Assembly: GCA_963829085.1 (NCBI GenBank)
Contig: CAWHHJ010000016.1
Location: forward strand, 1-64,000
DNA from: PALSA-1004 sp963829085
GTDB taxonomy: Bacteria > Pseudomonadota > Gammaproteobacteria > Burkholderiales > SG8-41
Direction: 5' to 3'
DNA: 64,000 nucleotides
In this document: in pieces, positions 18,452 through 26,811 of the stretch
Layout of the letters: every line of letters begins with the position of its first letter
Numbering within the stretch: position 1 is the first letter of the stretch
Program-made: the position numbers and the translations under genes
Notes under the pieces: generated by a model
The model's input: only the letters and a program-made list of their open reading frames with translations
Database searches by the model: none
What the model was told of the DNA's origin: nothing

Positions 18452-19900
18452 TTAGCGCGCGCGGCCATGCGACGCAAATGGCGCCGCCAACTTCATATCC
18501 GCAACGAACCGCTCATATTCGCGGGCTTTGTCTTCGGGTGGTACGCGCAACAGAAACGATGGATGTACTGTGATGAGCAATTGAGTGCCGGGCGCAAAGT
18601 CGATGAGGCGGCCGCGATTTGCTTCGATTCCGGTTGCGCGTCCGGTCAACGCCCGCGCGGCGGTCGCGCCCATTGCAACAATCAGCGCGGGTTTGACCAG
18701 TGTGACTTCGCGCTCGAGCCACTGATAGCAGGCGGCGATTTCGGCATCGGCGGGCTTCTTGTGCAGGCGGCGCTTGCCGCGCGGCTCGAACTTGAAATGT
18801 TTGACCGCGTTTGTGACGTAGACCTTATCGCGATTCACAGCCGCGTCGTCGAGCGCGCGATCAAGAATCTTACCCGCCGGCCCCACGAACGGATGTCCGG
18901 CGATGTCCTCCTGATCGCCGGGTTGCTCGCCGACGAGCATGATGCCGGCGTGGGCGGGACCTTCTCCAAACACGGTTTGCGTCGCAGGTTTCCACAGCGG
19001 GCAATCTTTGCAGTCCGCGGCTGCCCGGCGTACTTCGTCGAGGCTGCCGCTTTGAGGGGCGCTGATCGGGCGCGCGCCGGGCGCCGAAACGGCGCGACGC
19101 TTTCTGGGAACCGACGGAGGACGCTCGACCATATCGTGCGTGCGTTGTCTTGCGCTGGCAATAAGCGGTGTGATCAACGTCGCCTCGGGAAGGTTCCGCC
19201 AGTATTTTCTCGGCATCTCTGTTTGCATCGCGCTTATCTTCAAACGCGCCGGATTGAAGATGCTGGCGTAGTAAGTTCGCCACAGATCCTCGAGTTGATC
19301 GTCGCGTGGCGCGTCTTCGCGTGCCGCGCCGGCGCCGAACCAGAGCCTGCCGTCATCCCAATGGGCGCTCGTTTCAGGTGTAAGAATTGACCAGTGCTTG
19401 CTCGTAAACCGCCTTGCGAAGAACGGAGCGGTGGCCTCGACGATGTGGTGCGCCGGCTCGAACCAGGCCACATAACGCGGTTCCGTGTCCATACATACTT
19501 CGCGGAAGCGCACGAAGGCTTTCATCTTGTGCTGATCACGCCGCACTGCCTTTGCCATTGAGGTTGCACGCGCGACGTCAGCATCAACCGTGAGCTCCAT
19601 CAAACGCGGCTCATCGCGCAGGCGCCATAGCAGGCGGTAAAGCAGCGCAAAGCGCTCTTTATCGCTGTGCATGATCACAAGCGCGCAGAGCGCGATAAAC
19701 GCACGCGGGACGGTGAACGCGGTCTGCCGTTTCGCGTCAGCGTGATAGTTAGAGGGCGTTGCAGTCGCAAACAAGCCAGGCACTTCGTTGCCCACGCTCC
19801 ACTCGGTCGCATGCGGAGGGATGTTTTCAGCAGCCAGCCGGCGAGCCGCTTCGCGCCAGCCCGCGAAATCAGTGGCGTTGGCTAACGCAATATGCTGCAT
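18452..19900 (-). CDS. udgX: DUF4130 (TIGR03915)-UdgX fusion: uracil-DNA binding/repair protein
   Basis: 482-aa fusion. Residues about 1-270 form the SAM-linked DUF4130/TIGR03915 domain. Residues about 285-482 form a UdgX-type uracil-DNA glycosylase with VFGEGPAHAGIMLVGEQPGDQED and the Fe-S cysteines of the family (CKDCPLW). UdgX is known for the KRRIH loop, whose His links covalently to the abasic site; here the loop reads GKRRLHKKP. The gene lies three bases downstream of its radical SAM partner, matching the known TIGR03914/03915/03916 trio. Role: recognition of uracil in DNA, with the partner chemistry unknown. Confidence 0.9.
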   Translation of the reverse strand: MQHIALANATDFAGWREAARRLAAENIPPHATEWSVGNEVPGLFATATPSNYHADAKRQTAFTVPRAFIALCALVIMHSDKERFALLYRLLWRLRDEPRLMELTVDADVARATSMAKAVRRDQHKMKAFVRFREVCMDTEPRYVAWFEPAHHIVEATAPFFARRFTSKHWSILTPETSAHWDDGRLWFGAGAAREDAPRDDQLEDLWRTYYASIFNPARLKISAMQTEMPRKYWRNLPEATLITPLIASARQRTHDMVERPPSVPRKRRAVSAPGARPISAPQSGSLDEVRRAAADCKDCPLWKPATQTVFGEGPAHAGIMLVGEQPGDQEDIAGHPFVGPAGKILDRALDDAAVNRDKVYVTNAVKHFKFEPRGKRRLHKKPADAEIAACYQWLEREVTLVKPALIVAMGATAARALTGRATGIEANRGRLIDFAPGTQLLITVHPSFLLRVPPEDKAREYERFVADMKLAAPFASHGRAR

Positions 19901-19903
19901 GTG

Positions 19904-21140
19904 CTATGACGCTGAATCGAAGAGCGCGAGCTGCTGCGGCGACGGACGCACGGATGCTTCGAGCGCCGCTGTATCGATATCGGCGCGTGATCGATGGCCC
20001 GGCATCGTTATGAAGGGAAGTATTTTCCTAAGCGGTAGATGCAGTCTTTGCAAGTCGTCGCAGCAGACAGCGCGCACGCGGCGGGCGGCGATCACGCGGT
20101 CGACCGAACGAGTGCCGAGACCCGGCACTCGCAGTAACATTTCGCGCGGCGCCCGGTTGAGATCGACGGGAAAGCGATCGCGATGCCGCAGCGCCCATGC
20201 AAGCTTTGGGTCCATGTCCAAATCGAGCATGCCGTCGGGCGACGTGACGATCTCGTTCGCGCTGAAGTCGTAAAAGCGCATCAGCCAGTCGGCTTGATAC
20301 AGGCGGTGCTCTCGCACAAGCGGCGGGGGCTTGAGCGGCAACGCTGCGCTGGCATCAGGGATCGGACTGAACGCCGAGTAATAGACGCGCCGCAGGCGAT
20401 ACGAGCTGTATAGATTTGCGCTTGTTTCGATAATCGCGCGATCATCCGCTGCGTCTGCACCGACAATCATTTGGGTGCTCTGGCCCGCAGGCGCAAACCG
20501 TGGCGCCCGTTTAGCGGTTTTTCTGTCTTCGTCGTTCTCGTCGATGCGTGCGCGCAGCCGCCCCATCGAACGCCGGATCGCCGCGTTGTCCTTTTCGGGC
20601 GCGAGCTGGCGCAATCCCTGTGCGGTAGGCAACTCAATATTGATGCTCAGTCGATCCGCATAACGGCCGGCTTCGGCGATCAGCTCATCACTCGCGTCCG
20701 GTATGGTCTTGAGATGGATATGAGCCGCGAAAATCGTGGACATTGCGTAGAGTGCGCGCGACCTTCACCACTTGCTCCATTGTGTAGTCCGGTGACTGAA
20801 TGATGCCGGAGCTCAGGAACAGACCTTCTATGTAATTACGTGTATAGAAGTCGAGCGTGAGCTTGACGACTTCGTCGACGGTGAATCGAGCGCGCGGCAC
20901 ATTGCTCGAAACGCGGTTGACACAATAAAGACAATCGTACGTGCAGAAATTGGTCAGCAGTATCTTGAGCAGAGAAATGCAGCGGCCGTCCGGCGCATAG
21001 CTATGGCAGATACCCGAACCTTCAGTGGAGCCGATGCCAGTGCCGCCGAGCGAATTGCGTTTCGAGGCACCGCTGGATGCGCACGACGCATCGTATTTCG
21101 CGGCATCAGCGAGGATTGCCAGTTTTCTTTGTATTTCCAC
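19904..21140 (-). CDS. Putative DNA modification/repair radical SAM protein (TIGR03916), frameshifted
   Basis: The N-terminal part carries the radical SAM cluster motif CTYDCLYC (CxxxCxxC) in LLTNFCTYDCLYCVNR, about residue 67. The frame breaks at 20723: removing one base gives HDFRGHIHLKTIPDASDELI and one 411-aa protein, the expected length. The C-terminal part has a helix-hairpin-helix-like stretch (PREMLLRVPGLGTRSVDRVIAARRV), as in DNA-binding proteins. It pairs with the UdgX fusion immediately downstream. The reaction of this family is not established. Confidence 0.85.
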
Positions 21141-21226
21141 TATTGGACAGGCCTGAGCCTTTATGACCTGGCGCGAGAAGGAAAATTCCTTCGACTACGG
21201 AGCGCGAACTGCGGCACTCCCACCGA

Positions 21227-21755
21227 TCACGCTGTTAGCTGGCGCACCATCTGGTCTATATAGCGCAATGTTACATCTTGCATTTCTTCGGGCTTGAGAT
21301 TGCTGATGGGATGCGGCAACTCGAATATAAGCGTGCCCATCCATGCCTTTGGCGCGAAACTGGAAGACCGCCGCGTTCTTGAATGCGGCGGTGATGATGG
21401 TCGTCGCGGGAATGCCACGTTTTTCGAATTCTATTGTGTCGTGCACACTGCACAACGTGCAGGAGCCTCACCCGCCGACAGCGGCGACGGCCACCTGCAC
21501 GTCGCGCGCCATCTCATCGATCAATGAGTCAATCGCGGGTTTGGAGTAGTGTTCTTTGCGGCGGATGATTACATCCGCAACGCCGTAGCGCTCGCGCAGC
21601 GCGCTCGCGACCGTCGCGAGTATCACGTCGCCCTGTTCCTTGGTGTTGTCCAGCAGGCCGATCACTTTGCCTGCGAGGTCCATGGGCCGTGGCGCCGGCG
21701 CTATAGTCGCTTTGCCGCCACCGGCGGTCGGATCAATAAATGGAAGTGCACTCAT
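21227..21755 (-). CDS. UGSC-family selenoprotein (in-frame TGA as selenocysteine), one-base frameshift
   Basis: Starts MSALPFIDPTAGGG at 21755 with AAGGAC upstream. It runs to AVAAVGG, meets TGA at 21468-21470, and continues in the same frame as GSCTLCSVHDTIEFEKRGIP. The TGA is thus the U of the Sec-Gly-Ser-Cys motif that names the family. After RAKG near 21345-21350 one extra base must be removed. The sequence then reads MGTLIFELPHPISNL and stops at 21227, for 175 aa. The motif and following helix resemble the UxxC region of glycine/proline reductase B subunits, but the family has no proven function. The last gene of an operon with two paralogous proteins and a Bug receptor. Confidence 0.85.
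21436..21467 (-). promoter_or_regulatory. SECIS-like hairpin after the TGA of the UGSC gene
   Basis: On the minus strand GTTGTGCA (21456-21449) pairs with TGCACGAC (21445-21438): eight pairs, one of them G-U, around a GTG loop (21448-21446). The loop G lies 19 nt after the TGA, close to the 18 nt seen in E. coli fdhF. This fits a bacterial SECIS element that recruits SelB. A second possible stem nearer the TGA competes with it (see rejected list). Confidence 0.6.
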
Positions 21756-21784
21756 GTAATGTCCTTTGCGGGCTGATTGGCTTA

Positions 21785-22816
21785 TTAAGTTTCGTATTTT
21801 CCATGCACCGCCCGGCTTCCACCGCTCCACCCATGACAGATTGCGGTGCATGGACCCCACCCGCCGGCAACGATCAGCTGCAAATCCTGCGGATCCTTGA
21901 TTGCGGGGATGAAACACTCGTCATCATCCGGATTCACTTCGATCGGGAACTGCAGCGCGCGCTCGCGCCGCCAGTTGCCGCCGCCTTTGAGATCACGCAC
22001 TTTGCGTCCGGCGCGTTTATACAGTTCACGATGAACATCGAGACGGCTCATACCGGCGTTTGCGCAGATCGCTGCATGCTGGGGACCCATCGCAACCACC
22101 ATATCCGAACGCGCGTGCATGTTCCACGAACCCATTCCCGTCATGCCATCCGCAATGCCAGTGAGCAGCCGGTCCGGTTCCTGGCTCACATCATCGAAAC
22201 AGAGCCGCGGGCTTTCGACCATCGCGCAGGTGATAACGTCATCCTCCGCTGTATAGCCCTTCGATACCGCCAGGCTTTCCCATGGCGAGCGTGCTACGTT
22301 TTCAGTGATGCACGCCGTGTAGCGCAGCGGTGTTGCAAAAATAGTCGCCGATGCGATGCCGGCAATACCGCCGCCGAGGTTCATCATCATCAAGCGAATT
22401 GCTCGCCCGATCGATGCATTGGCGCGAAAGCCGGGACCGAAACAACCGTTGCCGCCGTGTATGCCGATCTTTTGCGCATAAGGGCCATTGACGATCATCA
22501 GAGGCGCGACGCCATGCATGGTTCCCTGTACGCCGTTCATGTTGAATTCATCACGTAGCATGAGTTTGACTGCTCCGAGCACAACCGGCAGGTATTCGGG
22601 TTTGCAGCCGGCCATAAGTGCGTGGATGGCGGCAATGCGCACGGTGACCGGCTCGAGCATCGGCGGTATGCGGCCAATGACTTCTGCAGGGTCGCGCCCG
22701 GTGCTGGTCAACATACGCTGTACACGCTGTTCCGTCGGCGTAACGACGGGCAAGCCGTCCGACCATTGCTTGTCGAGGAAGAATTCGAATTCGTCTACGG
22801 GCGCCGTCGATCCCAT
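21785..22816 (-). CDS. UGSC-linked conserved protein, copy 2
   Basis: 343 aa from the ATG at 22816 (MGSTAPVDEFEFFLDK), 14 bases after the stop of its paralogue; an earlier in-frame start at 22885 would overlap that gene. Cytoplasmic, no signal peptide. Conserved stretches: WSDGLPVVTPTE, HALMAGCKPEYLPVVL, GVQGTMHGVAPLMIVNGPYAQKIG, GGNGCFGPGFRANASIGRAIRLM, and the end GGWGPCTAICHGWSGGSRAVHG. I do not recognise a characterised family. Position suggests it works with the UGSC selenoprotein 29 bases downstream. About 70-75 percent of residues appear shared with the upstream copy by eye. Confidence 0.75.
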   Translation of the reverse strand: MGSTAPVDEFEFFLDKQWSDGLPVVTPTEQRVQRMLTSTGRDPAEVIGRIPPMLEPVTVRIAAIHALMAGCKPEYLPVVLGAVKLMLRDEFNMNGVQGTMHGVAPLMIVNGPYAQKIGIHGGNGCFGPGFRANASIGRAIRLMMMNLGGGIAGIASATIFATPLRYTACITENVARSPWESLAVSKGYTAEDDVITCAMVESPRLCFDDVSQEPDRLLTGIADGMTGMGSWNMHARSDMVVAMGPQHAAICANAGMSRLDVHRELYKRAGRKVRDLKGGGNWRRERALQFPIEVNPDDDECFIPAIKDPQDLQLIVAGGWGPCTAICHGWSGGSRAVHGKYET

Positions 22817-22830
22817 TTCGGTACTCGGTG

Positions 22831-23847
22831 TCAAATCGTGTATGTCCCATGCACTGCGCGGCTGCCGCCGCCCCACCCATGACAAACCGCTGTCAGTGGA
22901 CCCCAGCCACCAGCGACGATCAGATGCAAATCGCGCGCATCTTTGATGACCGGCACTAGAGCGTTGTCATCGTCGGGATCGACATTCATCCTGAGCGCTC
23001 GCTCGCGTCGCCAGTTGCCGCCGCGTTTCAAGTCACCGACGCGTCGCTGCGCGAGTTCACACAGCCGCCGGTGCGTGTCATCGCGCGTCAATCCGGCGCG
23101 TGCGCAGATGGTTGCCTGCTCCGGTCCCATCGCAACGACCATGTCCGAACGCACATGCATGTTCCACGAGCTCATCGCCGCCATCGAATCAGCGATGCCG
23201 GTAAGCAGGCGCTCGGTATCCTGACTGACGTCGTCGTAGCAGAGGCGTGGACTCTCTACCATCGCACACGTGATGACGTTGTCAGCAGGTGAATAGCCGC
23301 GCGATATCGCCAGTGTGTCCCACGGCGTGCGCTCTACGTTTTCCGCCAAACAAGCGGTATAACGCAGTGGCGTTGAGAAAACAGTGGCAGAACCGACACC
23401 CGGGATACCGCCGCCAAGGTTTAAAAGCATCAACCGTATTGCGCGGCCGATCGAAGCGTTGGCGCGGAAGCCCGGGCCAAAGCATCCGTTTCCCCCGTGC
23501 ACGCCGATTTTTTGCGCATACGGTCCGTTGACTATCATGAGCGGCGCCACGCCGTGCATGGTTCCCTGCACGCCGTTGAGATTGAATTCCTCGCGCAACA
23601 TAAGCGCGATGCCGCCGAGCACAACGGGCAGGTACTCGGGTTTGCAGCCCGCCATCAACGCATGAATCGCCACCGTGCGCACCGTCGCCGGCTCCATTGC
23701 CGGTGGGATGTTGCCGACGATTTCGGACGCATCACGGGTCGTTCCTGTGAGCATATGAGCGACCCGCGGCTCAGTAGGCGTAACGACAGGCAGACCGTCG
23801 GACCAGTTCTTTTCGAGAAAGAACTCGAACTCGTCGACGGCTTCCAT
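22831..23847 (-). CDS. UGSC-linked conserved protein, copy 1
   Basis: 338 aa, the upstream member of a tandem pair. It shares the WSDGLPVVTPTE, GVQGTMHGVAPLMIVNGPYAQKIG, GGNGCFGPGFRANASIGRAIRLM and CHGWGGGSRAVHG blocks with the next gene. Several invariant Cys, His and Gly residues (GNGCFGPG, CHGWGGG) could form an active site, which is inference only. It follows the Bug receptor by 25 bases. The two paralogues may form a heteromer or reflect recent duplication. Confidence 0.75.
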   Translation of the reverse strand: MEAVDEFEFFLEKNWSDGLPVVTPTEPRVAHMLTGTTRDASEIVGNIPPAMEPATVRTVAIHALMAGCKPEYLPVVLGGIALMLREEFNLNGVQGTMHGVAPLMIVNGPYAQKIGVHGGNGCFGPGFRANASIGRAIRLMLLNLGGGIPGVGSATVFSTPLRYTACLAENVERTPWDTLAISRGYSPADNVITCAMVESPRLCYDDVSQDTERLLTGIADSMAAMSSWNMHVRSDMVVAMGPEQATICARAGLTRDDTHRRLCELAQRRVGDLKRGGNWRRERALRMNVDPDDDNALVPVIKDARDLHLIVAGGWGPLTAVCHGWGGGSRAVHGTYTI

Positions 23848-23872
23848 CGGTTCACGAGGTACTGCCCATTGC

Positions 23873-24841
23873 CTAGTCGGCTTTTATGTTGGCTGTCTTG
23901 ATCACCTTCGTCCACTTTTCCTTTTCAGCCTTGATGAAGCTCGAGAACTCATCGGGCGTGTTGCTGAGCGGCTGCGTGCCAAGCGACGTATAGAGCTGGG
24001 CGATTTTCGGATTGGCAATTGCGCGAACTATTTCATTATGCAGCCGCTCGACTAACTCCTTCGGCGTCCCCGCGGGTGCAAGCAGGCCGTACCACTGCGT
24101 GACGTCGTAACCGGGAAGCAGCTCATTCATTGCGGGCAACGGCGGCATTGACCGCTTAGGGCCCGTGGTCGCCAGCGCGCGCAGTTTGCCACTCTGCGTG
24201 TGCGGCACCACGGATGGCCCGCTGCCGAACATCATCGTTGATTCACCCGACATCACGCCGATTGCTGCGGGCCCGTTGCCTTTGTACGGAATGTGCACGG
24301 TGTTCACATGCGCGAGCAGATTCATCAGCTCGCCGGCAAGATGCGGCGCGCCTAAATTTCCGCTCGACGCATAGGTGAGCTTATCGGGATTGTTTTTGGC
24401 GAGCGCGAGCAATTCCTTAAGCGACTTTACCGGCACAGAAGGATGCACTGCCAGCACGTAATCGGACAACGCCACCAGACTGATCGGCGCAAAATCCCGA
24501 ATCGGATCGTACGGAAGCTTGGGCGTCGCTGCGGGCAGAATCGCTAGTGGCGCGACGTTGCCGAGCACGATCGTGTAACCGTCAGCCGCGGATTTTGCGG
24601 CGAGCTCAGTGCCAATCAATCCGCTCGCACCGCCGCGTGTGTCGACGATTACCTGCTGACCCAACTGGTCGGACAGTGCCTGCGCGATAATGCGCGCAGC
24701 CGCGTCAGTGCCACCGCCGGGCGGATAAGGCGAAATCAGCTTGATCGGCTTGGTCGGATAAGTCGCGGCCGTTTGTGCATGCACGTCGCTAGCGGATACA
24801 AGTGCCAATGCGATGCACGCGACGGGTCGTAATACGTTCAT
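23873..24841 (-). CDS. Bug/TctC-family periplasmic receptor (UGSC operon)
   Basis: 322-aa receptor starting MNVLRPVACIALALVSASDVHA at 24841, with GGAGAAG upstream; an in-frame start 15 codons earlier has no ribosome site. Mature protein opens YPTKPIKLISPYPPGGGTD, with HIPYKGNGPAAIGVMSGE in the middle, and ends TANIKAD. It is the first gene of the run Bug, copy 1, copy 2, UGSC, with gaps of 25, 14 and 29 bases. This suggests it captures the substrate, or a related acid, handled by the selenoprotein system. Confidence 0.9.
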   Translation of the reverse strand: MNVLRPVACIALALVSASDVHAQTAATYPTKPIKLISPYPPGGGTDAAARIIAQALSDQLGQQVIVDTRGGASGLIGTELAAKSAADGYTIVLGNVAPLAILPAATPKLPYDPIRDFAPISLVALSDYVLAVHPSVPVKSLKELLALAKNNPDKLTYASSGNLGAPHLAGELMNLLAHVNTVHIPYKGNGPAAIGVMSGESTMMFGSGPSVVPHTQSGKLRALATTGPKRSMPPLPAMNELLPGYDVTQWYGLLAPAGTPKELVERLHNEIVRAIANPKIAQLYTSLGTQPLSNTPDEFSSFIKAEKEKWTKVIKTANIKAD

Positions 24842-24970
24842 GACTTCTCCAGTGGATGTCGCCAGGTGTTTGCGCTCGTCCGTCAAATGTTTCGCAGAGT
24901 TTCGAGCGCAGTGCGGCAGTTATACGCGCTCTCTATGTTAGCTCAGCGTTTGAGCGGGCACCAAGGCCCG

Positions 24971-25642
24971 TCACCCTTCAAGGTGATGCGCGGGATCCGC
25001 AGTCCATTTATTAAATGCAGGGCGGGCTTTGATCTCCGCATACCACCGCGCGATATGCGGCGGCACTTCACGCGCGAGTCCCAGCACGTGCCAGCGGTGC
25101 ACGCGTAACCCGAGCGCGATGTCACCGTACGTGAACCGGTCGCTCGTGATGAACCGCGTGCGGGCCAGCTGGTCGTCAGCGATTTGCAAAGCGCGCTCGA
25201 ATTTTTTGCATGCTTTTTGCAGCACGAGCGGGTCCCGTTGATCGGCGGCCAGGCGGATGACATGCATCGCCATGTCGTGCTGCGGCGGCAGAAGCTCGTT
25301 ATTTTCCCAGTCGAGCCAGCGGCTCGCCGATGCAAACGTGCGAATGTCCGAGCCGTAGAGCAAATCCGGCGCGTACTGCATGGCGAGATAACGCACGATC
25401 GAGTTCGATTCCCATAGCACAAAGCCATCGTCTTCTATTGTGGGAACGCGCCCGTTTGGATTCTTCGCACGGTACTCAGGTGTGTCGACAACGCCGAACG
25501 GCTTATTGCCTTTGGATACATGACCGCCGCGCCCCATCTCGGCACTCGCGAGGATGAACTCGAAGTCGATACCGATTTCAGCGAGCGTCCACAGCACTTT
25601 TTGCGTGCGCCCGGAACTCGGCCGTCCCCACAGCTTCATCAT
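24971..25642 (-). CDS. Glutathione S-transferase family protein
   Basis: 223 aa. The N-terminal thioredoxin-like domain begins MKLWGRPSSGRTQKVLWTLAEIGIDFEF, where the SSGRTQKV turn supplies the likely catalytic Ser. The glutathione-binding GRVPTIEDDGFVLWESNSIVRYLA follows at about residues 64-87. The C-terminal all-helical domain ends with the pocket region WYAEIKARPAF. Cytoplasmic. The start codon is MM, so the first or second Met may be used. It lies 25 bases downstream of the ketopantoate-reductase-like gene, and co-transcription is likely. Confidence 0.88.
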   Translation of the reverse strand: MMKLWGRPSSGRTQKVLWTLAEIGIDFEFILASAEMGRGGHVSKGNKPFGVVDTPEYRAKNPNGRVPTIEDDGFVLWESNSIVRYLAMQYAPDLLYGSDIRTFASASRWLDWENNELLPPQHDMAMHVIRLAADQRDPLVLQKACKKFERALQIADDQLARTRFITSDRFTYGDIALGLRVHRWHVLGLAREVPPHIARWYAEIKARPAFNKWTADPAHHLEG

Positions 25643-25666
25643 TGGATCGTTTACCGGCGTTCGCCG

Positions 25667-26644
25667 CTACGCACCGCGCAGTGAGCGATCGAGGCCGCGC
25701 AACAGCGGCAGGATCACGTCGACGTTCGGCGTACTGATGGTCAGTTCGCGAGCGAAAGCCTGAATCTGCCCGAGCAGCGCCTCGACCTCCATCGGGCGCT
25801 TCTGCAGCACATCCTGCAACATCGAGGGACGCTGGCCCGGCTTGCCGCGACGCGCGAGTTTTTCGACATCCATGTCCGCCCGCAAGTTCCAGCCTTGTGC
25901 AGCCGCAACCTCCAGCGCTTCGCGCATCACTTTCATCGAGAGTTCGCACAGGCCCGGATCGGTACCTAAACCGCCAAGATCGATCTGAGTCAGCGCCGAG
26001 AGCGTGTTGCCGGACGCGTTCAACGCAAGTTTCTGCCAGATATCGCGCCGGATGTCGGTTGATAGTCTGGTATCGATATTTGCCCGGCGCAACATGTCAG
26101 CAGCGGCAGTGAGGCGCGGACTCGAAGAGTTATCGGGCTCTCCGAGTATGAAATGATTGACGCCGGTATGTACGATCACGCCAGGTTCGACGAGATCGTT
26201 TGGACAGTGGACGACACACCCGAGCGCACGCTCCGGCTTCACATAGTTCCACAACGCGTTGTCGGGATCGAGCAGAGGCAGCGTCGCTGGTGTGCCCGGA
26301 AGCGCATGGCGCCACCACCACGGGATGCCATTGATCATGAAGATCGCACAGCCGTCCGGCGCCAGCAGTTTGCCGATTGCCTGCGCTGCTGCGGGCATCG
26401 CCGCCGTCGCCTTCACAGCCACCGCGACCACATCCTGCGGTGGCAGCGTTGACGGGTTGTCGGTCGCTACCGCCGGCTTCGCACGAAGTTCCGCGCCGCC
26501 GGACCGGAGCGTGAGCCCGCGTGTGCGTATCGCCTGCAATTGCGCGCCGCGGGCAACGATCGAGACTTCGTCGGCGTTCGCGGCTACGAGTCTCGTCGCG
26601 ATATTGCCGCCGACCGCACCGGCACCGAATATACAGACCTTCAT
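25667..26644 (-). CDS. Ketopantoate reductase (ApbA/PanE) family protein
   Basis: 325 aa. The NADPH-binding Rossmann start is KVCIFGAGAVGGNIATRLV. The second domain contains KLALNASGNTLSAL with the Lys and Asn expected of the catalytic site, and the substrate segment ends RPSMLQDVLQKRPMEVEALLG. Family enzymes reduce 2-dehydropantoate to pantoate. With the operon partner a GST and Bug receptors around, a catabolic 2-oxo-acid reductase is equally plausible. It is transcribed divergently from the Bug gene at 26812. Confidence 0.85.
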   Translation of the reverse strand: MKVCIFGAGAVGGNIATRLVAANADEVSIVARGAQLQAIRTRGLTLRSGGAELRAKPAVATDNPSTLPPQDVVAVAVKATAAMPAAAQAIGKLLAPDGCAIFMINGIPWWWRHALPGTPATLPLLDPDNALWNYVKPERALGCVVHCPNDLVEPGVIVHTGVNHFILGEPDNSSSPRLTAAADMLRRANIDTRLSTDIRRDIWQKLALNASGNTLSALTQIDLGGLGTDPGLCELSMKVMREALEVAAAQGWNLRADMDVEKLARRGKPGQRPSMLQDVLQKRPMEVEALLGQIQAFARELTISTPNVDVILPLLRGLDRSLRGA

Positions 26645-26811
26645 GCAAGCTCCCTAGGAATAGCCGGTGTCGACCGGCACAGAATGTAACGCGGGCGCCA
26701 TCATAGCTTTTTTCCGGCAGCACATGCGAAGCTCATTGCTTGATCTGGAAGTTGCCCGCTGCGTATACTGCCGCGCCTGGCCGTCAGCACTGCAATGTCA
26801 TGATCACATCA

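Noticed and set aside
21448..21462. Perfect hairpin CTGCAC-GTT-GTGCAG just after the UGSC TGA as the SECIS element
   Set aside because: Its loop begins only 11 nt after the TGA, closer than bacterial SECIS elements are known to lie; the overlapping stem at 21438-21456 fits the usual distance.
21740..22558. 272-aa plus-strand ORF opposite the UGSC-linked gene
   Set aside because: It mirrors the minus-strand coding sequence, and a similar shadow ORF appears opposite the paralogue at 23497-23901. Its protein has no family-like pattern and no ribosome site.
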